Shown one piece after another: positions 56,543 through 64,000 of a stretch of 64,000 nt of DNA (its first letter is position 1; each line of letters begins with the position of its first letter). The stretch is from Micromonospora thermarum (GTDB lineage Bacteria > Actinomycetota > Actinomycetes > Mycobacteriales > Micromonosporaceae). The position numbers and the translations under genes are program-made. The stretch is from positions 248,001-312,000 of the forward strand of contig NZ_JAATEO010000001.1 in assembly GCF_012034245.1 (NCBI RefSeq), given 5' to 3'. The notes under the pieces were generated by a model that was given only the letters and a program-made list of their open reading frames with translations, was not told the origin of the DNA and searched no databases.

Positions 56543-58399
56543 ATGACCCACTACAAGAGCAACCTTCGGGACCTCGAGTTCAACCTGTTCGAGGTCTTCG
56601 GGGCGGACCGGACGTTCGGCCAGGCGCCGTACACGGAGCTGGACGTCGACACCGCCCGCAGCTTCCTCTCCGAGGTCGACCGCCTGGCCCGCGAGGACCT
56701 CGCGGCCAGCTACACGGACAGCGACCGCAACCCGCCGGTGTTCGACCCGGCGACGCACACCGCGCCGCTGCCGGAGTCGTTCAAGAAGTCGTACAAGGCC
56801 TTCATGGACTCCGAGTTCTGGCGGCTGGACCTGCCCGAGGCGCTGGACGGCTCGAACGCCCCCCGCGCGCTCTGGTGGTCTCTCGCCGAGCTGGTGCTGG
56901 GCGCCAACGCCCCGATCTGGATGTACGCGTCCGGCCCGTCCTTCGCGCACGTCCTGCACGTCGAGGGCACCGAGCAGCAGAAGAAGTGGGCCAAGCTCTT
57001 CATCGAGAAGCAGTGGGGCTCGACGATGGTGCTGACCGAGCCGGACGCCGGCTCGGACGTCGGCGCCGGCCGCACCCGCGCCATCCCGCAGCCGGACGGC
57101 TCGTGGCACATCGAGGGCGTCAAGCGCTTCATCACCTCGGGTGAGCACGACCTCTCCGACAACATCGTCCACTACGTGCTGGCCCGCCCGGTCGGCGTCG
57201 AGGGCGTCGGCGGTGCCGGCACCAAGGGGCTCTCGCTCTTCGTCGTCCCGAAGTACCACTTCGACGAGGAGACCGGCGAGCTGGGCGAGCGCAACGGCGT
57301 CTACGCCACCAACGTCGAGCACAAGATGGGCCTGAAGGTCTCCAACACCTGCGAGGTGACCTTCGGCGAGCACGGCGTGCCGGCCAAGGGCTGGCTGCTG
57401 GGTGAGAAGCACGACGGCATCCGGCAGATGTTCATGATCATCGAGTACGCCCGGATGATGGTCGGCACGAAGGCGATCGCCACGCTCTCGACCGGTTACC
57501 TGAACGCGCTCGAGTACGCCAAGAACCGGGTGCAGGGCGCCGACCTGACCCAGATGACCGACAAGACCGCGCCGCGGGTCACCATCACCCACCACCCGGA
57601 CGTGCGCCGCTCGCTGCTGCTGCAGAAGTCGTACGCCGAGGGTCTGCGCGCGCTGGTCTGCTACACCGCCAGCTGGCAGGACAAGGTCGCCATCGCCGAG
57701 GCGGCCGGCGACGAGAAGGCCACCAAGCTGGCCAAGCGGGTCAACGACCTGCTGCTCCCGCTGGTGAAGGGCGTCGGCTCGGAGCGGGCGTACGAGCTGC
57801 TCGGCCACGAGTCGCTCCAGACCTTCGGCGGTTCCGGCTTCCTCCAGGACTACCCGCTGGAGCAGTACGTCCGGGACGCCAAGATCGACACCCTGTACGA
57901 GGGCACCACCGCGATCCAGAGCCTCGACCTGATCTTCCGGAAGATCGTCCGGGACAACGGCAAGGCCCTGATGGCGGTCGCCGGCGAGATCCAGGAGTTC
58001 ATCGCCACCGAGGGCGGCAACGGCCAGCTCAAGGAGGAGCGGCAGGCGCTCGGCAAGGCGCTCGCCGAGATCCAGACCATCCTCGGCGTGATGACCGGTT
58101 GGCTGGGCGAGGCGCAGGGCGGCGACGCCCGGGCCCTGTACAAGGTCGGCCTGAGCAGCCGCCGGTTCCTGCTGGCGGTGGGTGACCTGGTCGTGGGCTG
58201 GCTGCTCCAGAAGCAGGCCGACGTCGCCCTGAAGGCGCTCGGCGGTGAGGTGTCCGCGTCCGACAAGGCGTTCTACACCGGCAAGGTGGCCGCTGCCCGG
58301 TTCTTCGCCCGCGAGGTGCTGCCGCGCATCGGTGCCGACCGGCGGATCATCGAGAACGCCGACCTGGACGTCATGGACCTCCCGGAGGAGGCCTTCTGA
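56543..58399 (+). CDS. fadE5: FadE5-type acyl-CoA dehydrogenase
   Basis: The 618-residue enzyme matches the long acyl-CoA dehydrogenases of the FadE5 group (M. tuberculosis Rv0244c is 611 residues). It has an N-terminal helical domain with the family start [18 protein letters not shown], the flavin-binding [18 protein letters not shown], and the catalytic-domain block with [25 protein letters not shown]-terminal extension (about 470-618) is typical of this subfamily. It oxidises acyl-CoA of broad chain length in beta-oxidation and passes electrons through EtfBA to EtfD. ATG 56543 follows GCGAGC, a weak ribosome site. A 17-base-stem terminator follows. Confidence 0.93.
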   Translation: MTHYKSNLRDLEFNLFEVFGADRTFGQAPYTELDVDTARSFLSEVDRLAREDLAASYTDSDRNPPVFDPATHTAPLPESFKKSYKAFMDSEFWRLDLPEALDGSNAPRALWWSLAELVLGANAPIWMYASGPSFAHVLHVEGTEQQKKWAKLFIEKQWGSTMVLTEPDAGSDVGAGRTRAIPQPDGSWHIEGVKRFITSGEHDLSDNIVHYVLARPVGVEGVGGAGTKGLSLFVVPKYHFDEETGELGERNGVYATNVEHKMGLKVSNTCEVTFGEHGVPAKGWLLGEKHDGIRQMFMIIEYARMMVGTKAIATLSTGYLNALEYAKNRVQGADLTQMTDKTAPRVTITHHPDVRRSLLLQKSYAEGLRALVCYTASWQDKVAIAEAAGDEKATKLAKRVNDLLLPLVKGVGSERAYELLGHESLQTFGGSGFLQDYPLEQYVRDAKIDTLYEGTTAIQSLDLIFRKIVRDNGKALMAVAGEIQEFIATEGGNGQLKEERQALGKALAEIQTILGVMTGWLGEAQGGDARALYKVGLSSRRFLLAVGDLVVGWLLQKQADVALKALGGEVSASDKAFYTGKVAAARFFAREVLPRIGADRRIIENADLDVMDLPEEAF

Positions 58400-58458
58400 G
58401 TCACGCCACGCCGCTCAAGGGTGTGGTGAGCCCGGGCCCGACCCGGGAGTGAGCTGGT

Positions 58459-58496
58459 CACGACGGCCGGCGGGTGCCGACCCGCCGGCCGTCGTG
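58459..58496 (+). terminator. Terminator after fadE5
   Basis: Perfect 17-base arms (58459-58475, 58480-58496) with loop GCCG. Confidence 0.9.
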
Positions 58497-58638
58497 TTGC
58501 TCCGGGGAGGGTGCCGTCCGGGCGGGCGGCGGCCCATGTTTTCGGGTGTCGTGCGGGTAGCCGCAGCTCACGACGGGTATCCACCGCGGACCACGGCAGA
58601 GAACGCCCAGAGCCACCGCACGGGGGAGTGCAGCGCAC

Positions 58639-58908
58639 ATGGGCATTGGTAGCGGCATCTTCCTGATCGCTGTCGGAGCGATCCTCACCTTCGCCATCCG
58701 GGCCAACGTCTGGTGGCTCGATCTACGCGCGGTCGGCTGGGTGTTCATCCTGGCCGGACTCGCCGTCCTGCTCACCACGCTCTGGTTCTGGCAGGACCGT
58801 CGCAAGCGGGCACGAACGCTGATCGTGGAGGAGAACCGGCTGTCGCACCCCACCGCGATGATGCCGCCGCCTCCCGACCCGCCGCCGCCCACCGCGCCAC
58901 CGTCCTGA
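58639..58908 (+). CDS. DUF6458 small membrane protein
   Basis: The 89-residue protein has two membrane helices (about 4-22 and 32-52) separated by a short loop NVWWLDLRAVGW, a basic segment (RRKRARTL) and a Pro-rich tail. The MGIGSGIFLIAVGAI start and the W-L-D-L loop identify the DUF6458 family, which is common in actinobacteria and of unknown function. GGGGGAG precedes ATG 58639. A close paralogue lies at 59634 on the other side of the phosphatase gene. A hairpin terminator follows at 58922. Confidence 0.88.
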   Translation: MGIGSGIFLIAVGAILTFAIRANVWWLDLRAVGWVFILAGLAVLLTTLWFWQDRRKRARTLIVEENRLSHPTAMMPPPPDPPPPTAPPS

Positions 58909-58921
58909 TCTCCACGACGAC

Positions 58922-58966
58922 CACGCCCTGAGCCACGCACCCCACCGGTGCCGCGCTCAGGGCGTG
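58922..58966. terminator. Hairpin terminator between convergent genes
   Basis: Perfect 12-base arms (58922-58933, 58955-58966) with a 21-base loop between the DUF6458 gene and the end of the reverse-strand phosphatase gene. Confidence 0.75.
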
Positions 58967-58981
58967 TGTCGGCGTCGAGGG

Positions 58982-59518
58982 TTAACCGCGTGCCGTGTGC
59001 CGCGCTGTGATGACGCTTCCCGCCCTGCCCAGCTCCGCCCACTCAGCCGCCGTCCGGTGCACCTCGATGTCGCTGGTGCGTAACCCCTCCTGGTCCGCCC
59101 GCTCCGGGTCGAGAAGTGCCGACAAGAGCGAGATTCCGGGATTGTGGGCGATGAGCAGCGCTGTCCGGGCGGCCGGATCGACCCGCCGCACCAGGGCCAA
59201 CAGGTCCTCCGGGTGCGCCTCGTACGCGTCCGCCGCGTAGTGGACGGCGGGTGCCGGCCCGGCCGACCCGCCCTCCGGCGGTGTCCCGGTCATGCCCAAC
59301 GCCACACCGTGCCAGGTCTCCCGGGTGCGCCGGGAGGTCGAGCAGATCACCACGTCGGGCAGTAACGCGTGCTTGGCGAGCCACGCGCCGGCCGCCGCCG
59401 CGTCGGCACGACCCCGCGCCGCCAGCGGGCGCTCCACGTCCGGTCCGTCGTCGGGTGGCTCCGCCTTCGAGTGCCGGAGCAGCACCAGCGTGCGGGCCTG
59501 GGCGTACGGGTCCGTCAT
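58982..59518 (-). CDS. SixA-type histidine phosphatase
   Basis: The 178-residue protein belongs to the histidine phosphatase branch 1: the catalytic RHSKAEPP (R-H-G/S motif near residue 14), a second Arg in CSTSRRTRETW, an acid/base region and the terminal LLIAHNPGISLL with the second catalytic His. Its length and the S-K-A after R-H match SixA, which removes phosphate from histidine-phosphorylated proteins, though many actinobacterial homologues act on small substrates. It is monocistronic between two DUF6458 genes. ATG 59518 is the only good start. Confidence 0.9.
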   Translation of the reverse strand: MTDPYAQARTLVLLRHSKAEPPDDGPDVERPLAARGRADAAAAGAWLAKHALLPDVVICSTSRRTRETWHGVALGMTGTPPEGGSAGPAPAVHYAADAYEAHPEDLLALVRRVDPAARTALLIAHNPGISLLSALLDPERADQEGLRTSDIEVHRTAAEWAELGRAGSVITARHTARG

Positions 59519-59633
59519 GTCCTCAAGCTTGCCCGATTGGCGATCTCACCGCCTGGGTAAGTCGATGCCTGCCGCAACCTCACCGATGGCCGCGGCGACC
59601 GGAACGCCAGGTGACAGCCGAGGAGGCGACGAG

Positions 59634-59918
59634 ATGGGCATTGGTGGCAGTATCTTCTTGATCGCGCTGGGCGCGATCTTCGCGTTCGCCGTCGAGGCGA
59701 ATCTGGGATGGCTCGACCTGGCCGTGGTCGGCTGGGTGCTGATGCTCGCCGGTGTGGCGGGCCTGCTGGTCACCCTCTACTTCTGGAACTCCCGGCGCCG
59801 GACGGTGGTCACCCGGCCGGTTCGCGAGGAGCGCGTCGTGGCCGACCCCGTCGTGCCGGCGCAGGACCGGGTCGTGCAGGAGTACCGCGAGGTGCGCCGG
59901 CCGGGCCCGACCGTCTGA
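59634..59918 (+). CDS. DUF6458 small membrane protein, paralogue
   Basis: The 94-residue protein has the same start (MGIGGSIFLIALGAIFAF), two helices (about 4-22 and 32-52), the W-L-D-L loop and a basic Arg-rich tail (SRRRTVVTRPVREE) ending in a charged segment. It is a clear paralogue of the protein at 58639-58908 but has no Pro-rich tail. AGGAGG (59621-59626) precedes ATG 59634 by seven bases. The frame upstream is shadow sequence over the phosphatase gene. The function is unknown. Confidence 0.88.
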   Translation: MGIGGSIFLIALGAIFAFAVEANLGWLDLAVVGWVLMLAGVAGLLVTLYFWNSRRRTVVTRPVREERVVADPVVPAQDRVVQEYREVRRPGPTV

Positions 59919-59933
59919 CGGTTCCCCTGCCGA

Positions 59934-59983
59934 GGAAGGGCCCCTTCCACCGCCGCTTGGCGTCGGGAAGGGGCCCTTCCTTT
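59934..59983. terminator. Bidirectional terminator
   Basis: Perfect 15-base arms (59934-59948, 59966-59980) followed by TTT on the plus strand, between the convergent DUF6458 and TrhA genes. Each arm is itself almost palindromic. Confidence 0.9.
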
Positions 59984-59987
59984 CGCC

Positions 59988-60665
59988 TCAGACGAAGAGG
60001 GCGAAGTAGATCGCGATGTGGTGACAGATCGCGGCCACCAGGGTGCAGGCGTGGAAGAACTCGTGGTGGCCGAAGACGGTCGGCCAGGGGTTGGGCCGCC
60101 GCAGCGCGTAGAAGACGGCGCCGACGCTGTAGATGGCGCCACCGACGATCAGCAGGACCAGGGCGGTCACGCCGCCGACCCGGAGGATGTCCGGCAGCAT
60201 CGCCACCGAGACCCAGCCGAGCGCGAGGTAGAGCGGCGCGGAGACCCACCGCGGGGCGTGGGGCCAGACGAGCTTGAGCGCCACCCCACCCAGAGCGCCA
60301 CCCCACACCAGCGACAGCATCACCGTCGCGGGCCGGGGCTCCAGCAGGAGGACACAGAACGGCGTGTACGTCCCGGCGATGAACACGAAGATCATCGAAT
60401 GGTCCATCCGGCGCATGATCTGGTAGCCCCGCTCCGACCACACGCGACGGTGGTAGAGGGCGCTGGTGCCGAACAGGCCACAGACCGTGAGGCTGTAGAC
60501 GAGACAGCTGATCAGCGGCGACCAGCCGGGCCGGGCGGCGGCGATGGAGCACAGCACGATGCCGCAGACGAGTGCGGCGAAGAAGGCGTACGTGTGGAGC
60601 CAGCCGCGCATCCGCGGCTTGCCGATGTCGACCGGCTTGAGGCGAAGCGGTGCGGAGGTGGTCAC
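59988..60665 (-). CDS. trhA: TrhA/hemolysin III-family (PAQR) membrane protein
   Basis: The 225-residue protein has seven hydrophobic segments and the PAQR/hemolysin III motifs: a Ser-x3-His equivalent in FGTSALYHRR, the Asp of MRRMDHSMIFVFIAGTYTPF and the C-terminal FGHHEFFHACTLVAAICHH zinc ligands. Bacterial TrhA affects membrane fluidity or lipid state; no hydrolytic role is proven. GTG 60665 opens the frame; no strong Shine-Dalgarno is visible. It is divergent from pxpB across a short region with a perfect palindrome (60691-60702). Confidence 0.9.
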   Translation of the reverse strand: MTTSAPLRLKPVDIGKPRMRGWLHTYAFFAALVCGIVLCSIAAARPGWSPLISCLVYSLTVCGLFGTSALYHRRVWSERGYQIMRRMDHSMIFVFIAGTYTPFCVLLLEPRPATVMLSLVWGGALGGVALKLVWPHAPRWVSAPLYLALGWVSVAMLPDILRVGGVTALVLLIVGGAIYSVGAVFYALRRPNPWPTVFGHHEFFHACTLVAAICHHIAIYFALFV

Positions 60666-60690
60666 GCCAACAGGCTACGACACCGTAGGT

Positions 60691-60702
60691 TACTTGCAAG
60701 TA
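60691..60702. promoter_or_regulatory. Perfect 12-bp palindrome TACTTGCAAGTA
   Basis: The palindrome lies 26 bases upstream of trhA and 73 bases upstream of pxpB, in the only gap between the divergent genes. A TTGCAA centre is common in MarR- and PadR-type sites. No regulator gene is adjacent. Confidence 0.5.
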
Positions 60703-60774
60703 GTGTGTCCGGTCACGCCCGATGAACGCGTGCCGGGGAAACGGCGACGCGGCTCCGTCCGGAAGGATGGCGGA

Positions 60775-61446
60775 ATGCGGATCCGACCGGTCGGGGCCCA
60801 CGCCCTGCTGCTCGACTGCGCCGGCGAGACCGACGTGGGCACCGCGGACGCCGGGGGTGACATGACCGGGCCGGACGAAGCCGTCGCGGCGCGGGTGGAG
60901 GCGTGGCGGGCGGAGCTGTGGCGCCGGCGGGAACGCGGTGAGCTGGACGCCGTCGAGATCGTCCCGGCCGCGGCCACCGTGCTGCTCGACGGCGTACGCG
61001 ACCCGGAGCGCACTACGGCGCTCCTCGCCGGCTGGACCCCGGCACCGGTCGCCACCGTCGCCCCGCCAGCCACGGCGGAGGTGCCGGTGACCTATGACGG
61101 AGAGGACCTGCCCACCGTCGCCGGCCACTGGGGCGTCGACGTGTCGGCCGTCGTACGTCGGCTGACCACCACGGAGTTCCGGGTGGCCTTCTGCGGCTTC
61201 GCGCCCGGGTTCGCGTACCTCACCGGGCTCCCCGCCGCGTTGTCCGTGCCCCGGCTGGCGAGCCCCCGCCCCCGGGTGCCCGCCGGCTCGGTCGCCCTGG
61301 CCGGCCCGTACGCCGGGATCTACCCGACCGCCTCCCCCGGCGGTTGGCTGCTCGTCGGGCGGACCGAACTGCCCCTGTTCGACGTGCACGCCGACCCGCC
61401 GGCCCGGCTCGCCCCCGGCACCCGCGTCCGGCTGGTGCCGGCGTGA
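60775..61446 (+). CDS. pxpB: 5-oxoprolinase subunit PxpB
   Basis: The 223-residue protein matches the allophanate hydrolase subunit 1/PxpB family, including the core FCGFAPGFAYLTGLPAAL and the RLASPRPRVPAGSVALAG-type block (written here by key residues at about 140-180). PxpB, PxpC and PxpA together cleave 5-oxoproline to glutamate with ATP, recycling a damage product of glutamate and glutamine. GGAAGGA precedes ATG 60775. The stop overlaps the pxpC start (GTGA). An N-terminal insertion (about 18-35) is longer than in Escherichia coli PxpB. Confidence 0.93.
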   Translation: MRIRPVGAHALLLDCAGETDVGTADAGGDMTGPDEAVAARVEAWRAELWRRRERGELDAVEIVPAAATVLLDGVRDPERTTALLAGWTPAPVATVAPPATAEVPVTYDGEDLPTVAGHWGVDVSAVVRRLTTTEFRVAFCGFAPGFAYLTGLPAALSVPRLASPRPRVPAGSVALAGPYAGIYPTASPGGWLLVGRTELPLFDVHADPPARLAPGTRVRLVPA

Positions 61447-62312
61447 CCGCGCCGACCAGCGGCACGGTCGAGGTGCTGCGGGCGGGCGCCCTCACCACGG
61501 TGCAGGACCTCGGCCGGCCCGGCTGGGCGCACCTCGGCGTGCCGCGCTCCGGCGCCCTCGACCCGGCCGCCCTCCGGCTGGCCAACCGGCTGGTCGGCAA
61601 CCCCGAGCCCGCCGCCGGTCTGGAGATCACGCTGACCGGGTGCGCGCTGCGGTTCACCCGCGCCACCGCGGTGGCGCTCGCCGGGGCGGACGCCGACGTC
61701 CGGGTCGGCACCCGTCCCGGTGACGTCGGCCGGCCGCTCGCCGTACCGGCCGGCGCGGTGGTCCGGATCGGTCCACCCCGCACCGGCCTGCGGTCGTGGC
61801 TCGCGGTCGCCGGAGGGATCGCCGTGGAGCCGGTGCTCGGCAGCCGCGCCACGGACACCCTCTCCGGGCTGGGTCCGCCCCCGCTGCGCGACGGCGACCG
61901 GCTCCCCCTGGGTACGCCGACCGGCCCGCCCGCCCCGGTGGACGTCACCGTCACCGCGCCACCCCCGGCCGAGCTGCGGCTGACGCTGCGCCTCGGCCCG
62001 CGCGACGACTGGTTCACGCCGCTCGCGCTCGACCGGCTGCTCGGCAGCGCGTACACCGTCTCGCCGGTGAGCAACCGGGTCGGCGCGCGACTGACCGGCG
62101 CGGCGCTACCCCGCGCGGTGGCCGGGGAACTGCCCAGCGAGGGGCTCGTGCTCGGCGCGGTGCAGGTGCCGTCGGACGGCCAGCCGCTGGTGTTCCTCGC
62201 CGACCACCCGACGACCGGCGGGTACCCCGTCATCGGGGTGGTGGCCGACGTGACCCCGCTCGCACAGGCCCGACCAGGGACTACGGTGACGTTCCATGGA
62301 CCTCAACGCTGA
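61443..62312 (+). CDS. pxpC: 5-oxoprolinase subunit PxpC
   Basis: The 289-residue protein matches allophanate hydrolase subunit 2/PxpC: VEVLRAGALTTVQDLGRPGW at the start, VPRSGALDPAALRLANRLVGN, LRSWLAVAGGIAVEPVLGSRATDT and DHPTTGGYPVIGVV near the end. It forms a complex with PxpB that activates 5-oxoproline for hydrolysis by PxpA. GTG 61443 overlaps the pxpB stop by four bases and its own end overlaps pxpA by 17 bases, so the three are translationally coupled. Spacing and order are those of the standard bacterial operon. Confidence 0.93.
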   Translation: MTAPTSGTVEVLRAGALTTVQDLGRPGWAHLGVPRSGALDPAALRLANRLVGNPEPAAGLEITLTGCALRFTRATAVALAGADADVRVGTRPGDVGRPLAVPAGAVVRIGPPRTGLRSWLAVAGGIAVEPVLGSRATDTLSGLGPPPLRDGDRLPLGTPTGPPAPVDVTVTAPPPAELRLTLRLGPRDDWFTPLALDRLLGSAYTVSPVSNRVGARLTGAALPRAVAGELPSEGLVLGAVQVPSDGQPLVFLADHPTTGGYPVIGVVADVTPLAQARPGTTVTFHGPQR

Positions 62313-63045
62313 CCTCGGGGAGGGCTTCGGCATCTGGCGGCTCGGCGACGACGCGGCGCTGCTCGACCTGGTCACCTCGGCCAACGTCGCCTGCGGCTTC
62401 CACGCCGGGGACGCCCCCACCATGCGGCGGGTGTGCGCCCGCGCGGTCGAGCGCGGGGTCGCGGTGGGTGCGCAGGTCGGCTACCGCGACCTCACCGGCT
62501 TCGGGCGGCGGCACATCGCCTACGATTTCGCCGAGCTGCGGGACGAGGTCCTCTACCAGCTCGGTGCCCTGGACGCGTTCTGCCGGGTCGCCGGCACCCG
62601 GGTCCGTTACCTCAAGCCGCACGGCGCCCTGTACCACGCCGCCGCCTGCGACGAGTCTCAGGCGGCGGCGCTGGTCGCCGCGGTCGGCGAGTACGACGAC
62701 CAGCTACCGCTGCTCTGCCCGCCCGGCTCGGTGCTCGCCCAGCTCGCGACCGGTGCCGGGCTGCGGGCGGTCGCCGAGGGCTTCGCCGACCGGGGCTACC
62801 TGCCCAACGGGCGGCTGGTGCCCCGGGGCGCCCCGAACGCTCTCGTCACCGACCCGGAACAGGTGGCGCAGCGGGCAGTTCTCATGGCCACCGAGCGGAA
62901 CGTGGTCGCGGTGGACGGCACGGTGATCCCCTGCCCGGTGGAGTCGATCTGCCTGCACGGCGACACACCGGGCTCGGTGCGCTGCGCCGAGCTGGTCCGC
63001 GCCGCGCTCATCGACGCGGGGGTCCCGCTCACTCCGTTCGCGTGA
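62296..63045 (+). CDS. pxpA: 5-oxoprolinase subunit PxpA (LamB/YcsF)
   Basis: The 249-residue protein is of the LamB/YcsF family with the N-terminal MDLNADLGEGFGIW metal site, SANVACGFHAGDAPTM, VRYLKPHGALYHAA and the late ICLHGDTPGSV block. It is the ring-opening subunit of the three-part 5-oxoprolinase. Length equals that of E. coli PxpA (about 244). ATG 62296 starts the canonical sequence inside pxpC. No regulator or transporter gene lies in the operon. It converges on the NHL-repeat gene. Confidence 0.95.
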   Translation: MDLNADLGEGFGIWRLGDDAALLDLVTSANVACGFHAGDAPTMRRVCARAVERGVAVGAQVGYRDLTGFGRRHIAYDFAELRDEVLYQLGALDAFCRVAGTRVRYLKPHGALYHAAACDESQAAALVAAVGEYDDQLPLLCPPGSVLAQLATGAGLRAVAEGFADRGYLPNGRLVPRGAPNALVTDPEQVAQRAVLMATERNVVAVDGTVIPCPVESICLHGDTPGSVRCAELVRAALIDAGVPLTPFA

Positions 63046-63097
63046 GCGGTCGCGTGGTCCGGCAATGTGCTGCCGGACCACGCGACGGGCCTGCCCG

Positions 63098-64000
63098 TCA
63101 GGCGTCCAGGCCGCGCAGCACCAGCGGGAGGCGGGTGACGGCGCCGTCGACCACCCGGACCGGGACGCCCCAGTCCTGCCGGGTCAGGTGGCAGGCCGCG
63201 TGCTCCACGTCGGCGTCGCAGGTCGCGGCCTGCGCGGTCACCTGGAGCACGCCCTCCTCCACCGCGCCGTTGACCACCAGCCGCCGGGACAGGTCGGTGC
63301 CGGTGCCCGCACCCTCCACCAGCAGCTCCGGCGGCGACGCCGAGACCACCAGCCGGGTCGACGGGCCGTACGTCTCGTCGAGCTTCTGCCCTGGTGCCGG
63401 GGTGAAGATGACGTCCAGGGTGACCTCGCCGGCCGCCAGGTCGGTCGGCTTCCGCTCGGTGCGGTGCCGGGGACCGTCGACGGTGCTGGCGCCCGCGGCG
63501 GTGAGCGCGCCGGGCGCGAGCCGGGTCAGCCGGTGGGCGGCCGACTCCACGACCAGCACGTCGCCGTCCGGCGTGACCACCAGGTCGCTCGGCTCGGCGA
63601 GCCCGTCGGCGACCGTGCCGACCGCGTCGGTCTCCGGGTCGTAGCGGCGGACCGCGCCGTTGTACGTGTCGGCGATCAGCACCGAGCCGTCGGGCAGCGC
63701 GCACACCCCCAACGGGTGCTGGAGCAGCGCCTCCGCCGCCGGCCCGTCGACGTGTCCGAAGTCGAAGAGCCCCTGGCCGACGGCGGTGCCCATGACCCCG
63801 TTCTCCACGTACCGGACGGCGCTGGTCTCGCTGTCGGCCACCCACAGCCGGGAGCCGTCGGCCGACACCGACAGGCCGGAGGGCTGGGCCATCCACGCCT
63901 CGGGCAGCGGGCCGTCCTTCAGCGCCTCCACCGTGGTGCCCGCGTACATGCCGGCCGTGCGCTTCACCGGATCGAACCACCAGAGCTGGTGGATACCCGC
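63098..64000 (-). CDS. NHL-repeat protein, 5' end outside the window
   Basis: The visible 300 residues form an NHL-type beta-propeller with repeats such as QPSGLSVSADGSRLWVADS, HPLGVCALPDGSVLIADTYN and EPSDLVVTPDGDVLVVES, followed by a C-terminal domain (last about 120 residues) rich in Val/Thr. The frame stays open to base 64000 and reads AGIHQLWWFDPVKR, again propeller-like, so an N-terminal portion lies beyond the edge. Relatives (NHLRC2-like) carry a thioredoxin-like domain there, which cannot be tested. The function is unknown. The gene converges on pxpA. Confidence 0.82.
   Translation of the reverse strand, partial: AGIHQLWWFDPVKRTAGMYAGTTVEALKDGPLPEAWMAQPSGLSVSADGSRLWVADSETSAVRYVENGVMGTAVGQGLFDFGHVDGPAAEALLQHPLGVCALPDGSVLIADTYNGAVRRYDPETDAVGTVADGLAEPSDLVVTPDGDVLVVESAAHRLTRLAPGALTAAGASTVDGPRHRTERKPTDLAAGEVTLDVIFTPAPGQKLDETYGPSTRLVVSASPPELLVEGAGTGTDLSRRLVVNGAVEEGVLQVTAQAATCDADVEHAACHLTRQDWGVPVRVVDGAVTRLPLVLRGLDA

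Noticed and set aside
1..64000. CRISPR array or rRNA genes
   Set aside because: No regularly spaced 25-40-base repeats with unique spacers and no rRNA sequence were seen; the repeats found are short tandem or inverted types.

Overview
The window is very GC-rich, dense chromosomal DNA from an actinobacterium, most likely a Micromonosporaceae member (Micromonospora or a close relative). The signs are the gene order fhaA-fhaB-pstP-rodA-pbpA-pknA-pknB-trpG next to a tRNA-Leu, crgA, a class E sortase, an EtfD-type Fe-S oxidoreductase, a FadE5-type acyl-CoA dehydrogenase, DUF6458 proteins, frequent GTG/TTG starts and four-base start/stop overlaps. In related actinobacteria the Fha-Pkn cluster lies near the chromosome origin. 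No taxon is proven here.

Layout. 0.5-2.8 kb: a DUF5753 helix-turn-helix regulator with its DUF397 partner, a small acidic protein and a membrane protein. 3-6.9 kb: a secreted subtilisin with a P-domain, then a reverse-strand sugar pair (TagA/WecG-type glycosyltransferase and an NAD sugar epimerase). 6.9-20.5 kb: tRNA-Leu(CAG) and the growth and division signalling cluster: FHA proteins, PP2C phosphatase, SEDS polymerase, class B PBP and kinases PknA and PknB, with a reverse-strand operon (DUF881, sortase E, small membrane protein, TrpG/PabA) and CrgA. 20.6-26.7 kb: EtfD-like oxidoreductase, NlpC/P60 endopeptidase, dCTP deaminase, a PNPOx-like protein and a secreted M43 metalloprotease.

27.0-40.2 kb: a complete-looking actinomycete integrative and conjugative element (AICE, pSAM2 type) in the 3' end of tRNA-Gly(CCC), bounded by 43-bp identical repeats. 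Its backbone runs int, xis, repSA, several small overlapping genes, a DUF2637 membrane protein, an FtsK-type ATPase with a separate membrane protein, and a Pra-like protein; a divergent GntR regulator reads the other way. The cargo is a family 2 glycosyltransferase, a Schlafen/AlbA_2-domain protein and a cysteine-rich small protein. The element also holds much unexplained structure: phased operators, twin hairpins with the same loop, a nested inverted repeat and tandem 11-mers near both att sites.

40.4-46 kb: DHFR-like reductase, a DrrAB-type ABC exporter and a convergent AfsR/SARP regulator. 46-50.4 kb: a divergent pair of secreted cell-wall-binding (CWB2) paralogues, both with TTG starts. 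50.5-56.4 kb: Tat-exported glucuronyl C5-epimerase-like protein, LLM oxidoreductase, ASCH protein, phosphoribosyltransferase, RlpA-like protein and SpoIIE-type phosphatase. 56.5-60.7 kb: FadE5, two DUF6458 proteins flanking a SixA phosphatase, and a TrhA/hemolysin III protein. 60.8-63 kb: 5-oxoprolinase operon pxpBCA. From 63.1 kb: an NHL-repeat protein cut by the window edge.

The most interesting regulatory signal is a 16-bp palindrome, GTTACY-N4-GGTAAC, in the putative promoters of both the EtfD-like and the FadE5-like genes, 36 kb apart. These two products work in the same fatty-acid beta-oxidation electron route in mycobacteria, so this suggests a shared regulator not encoded in the window.
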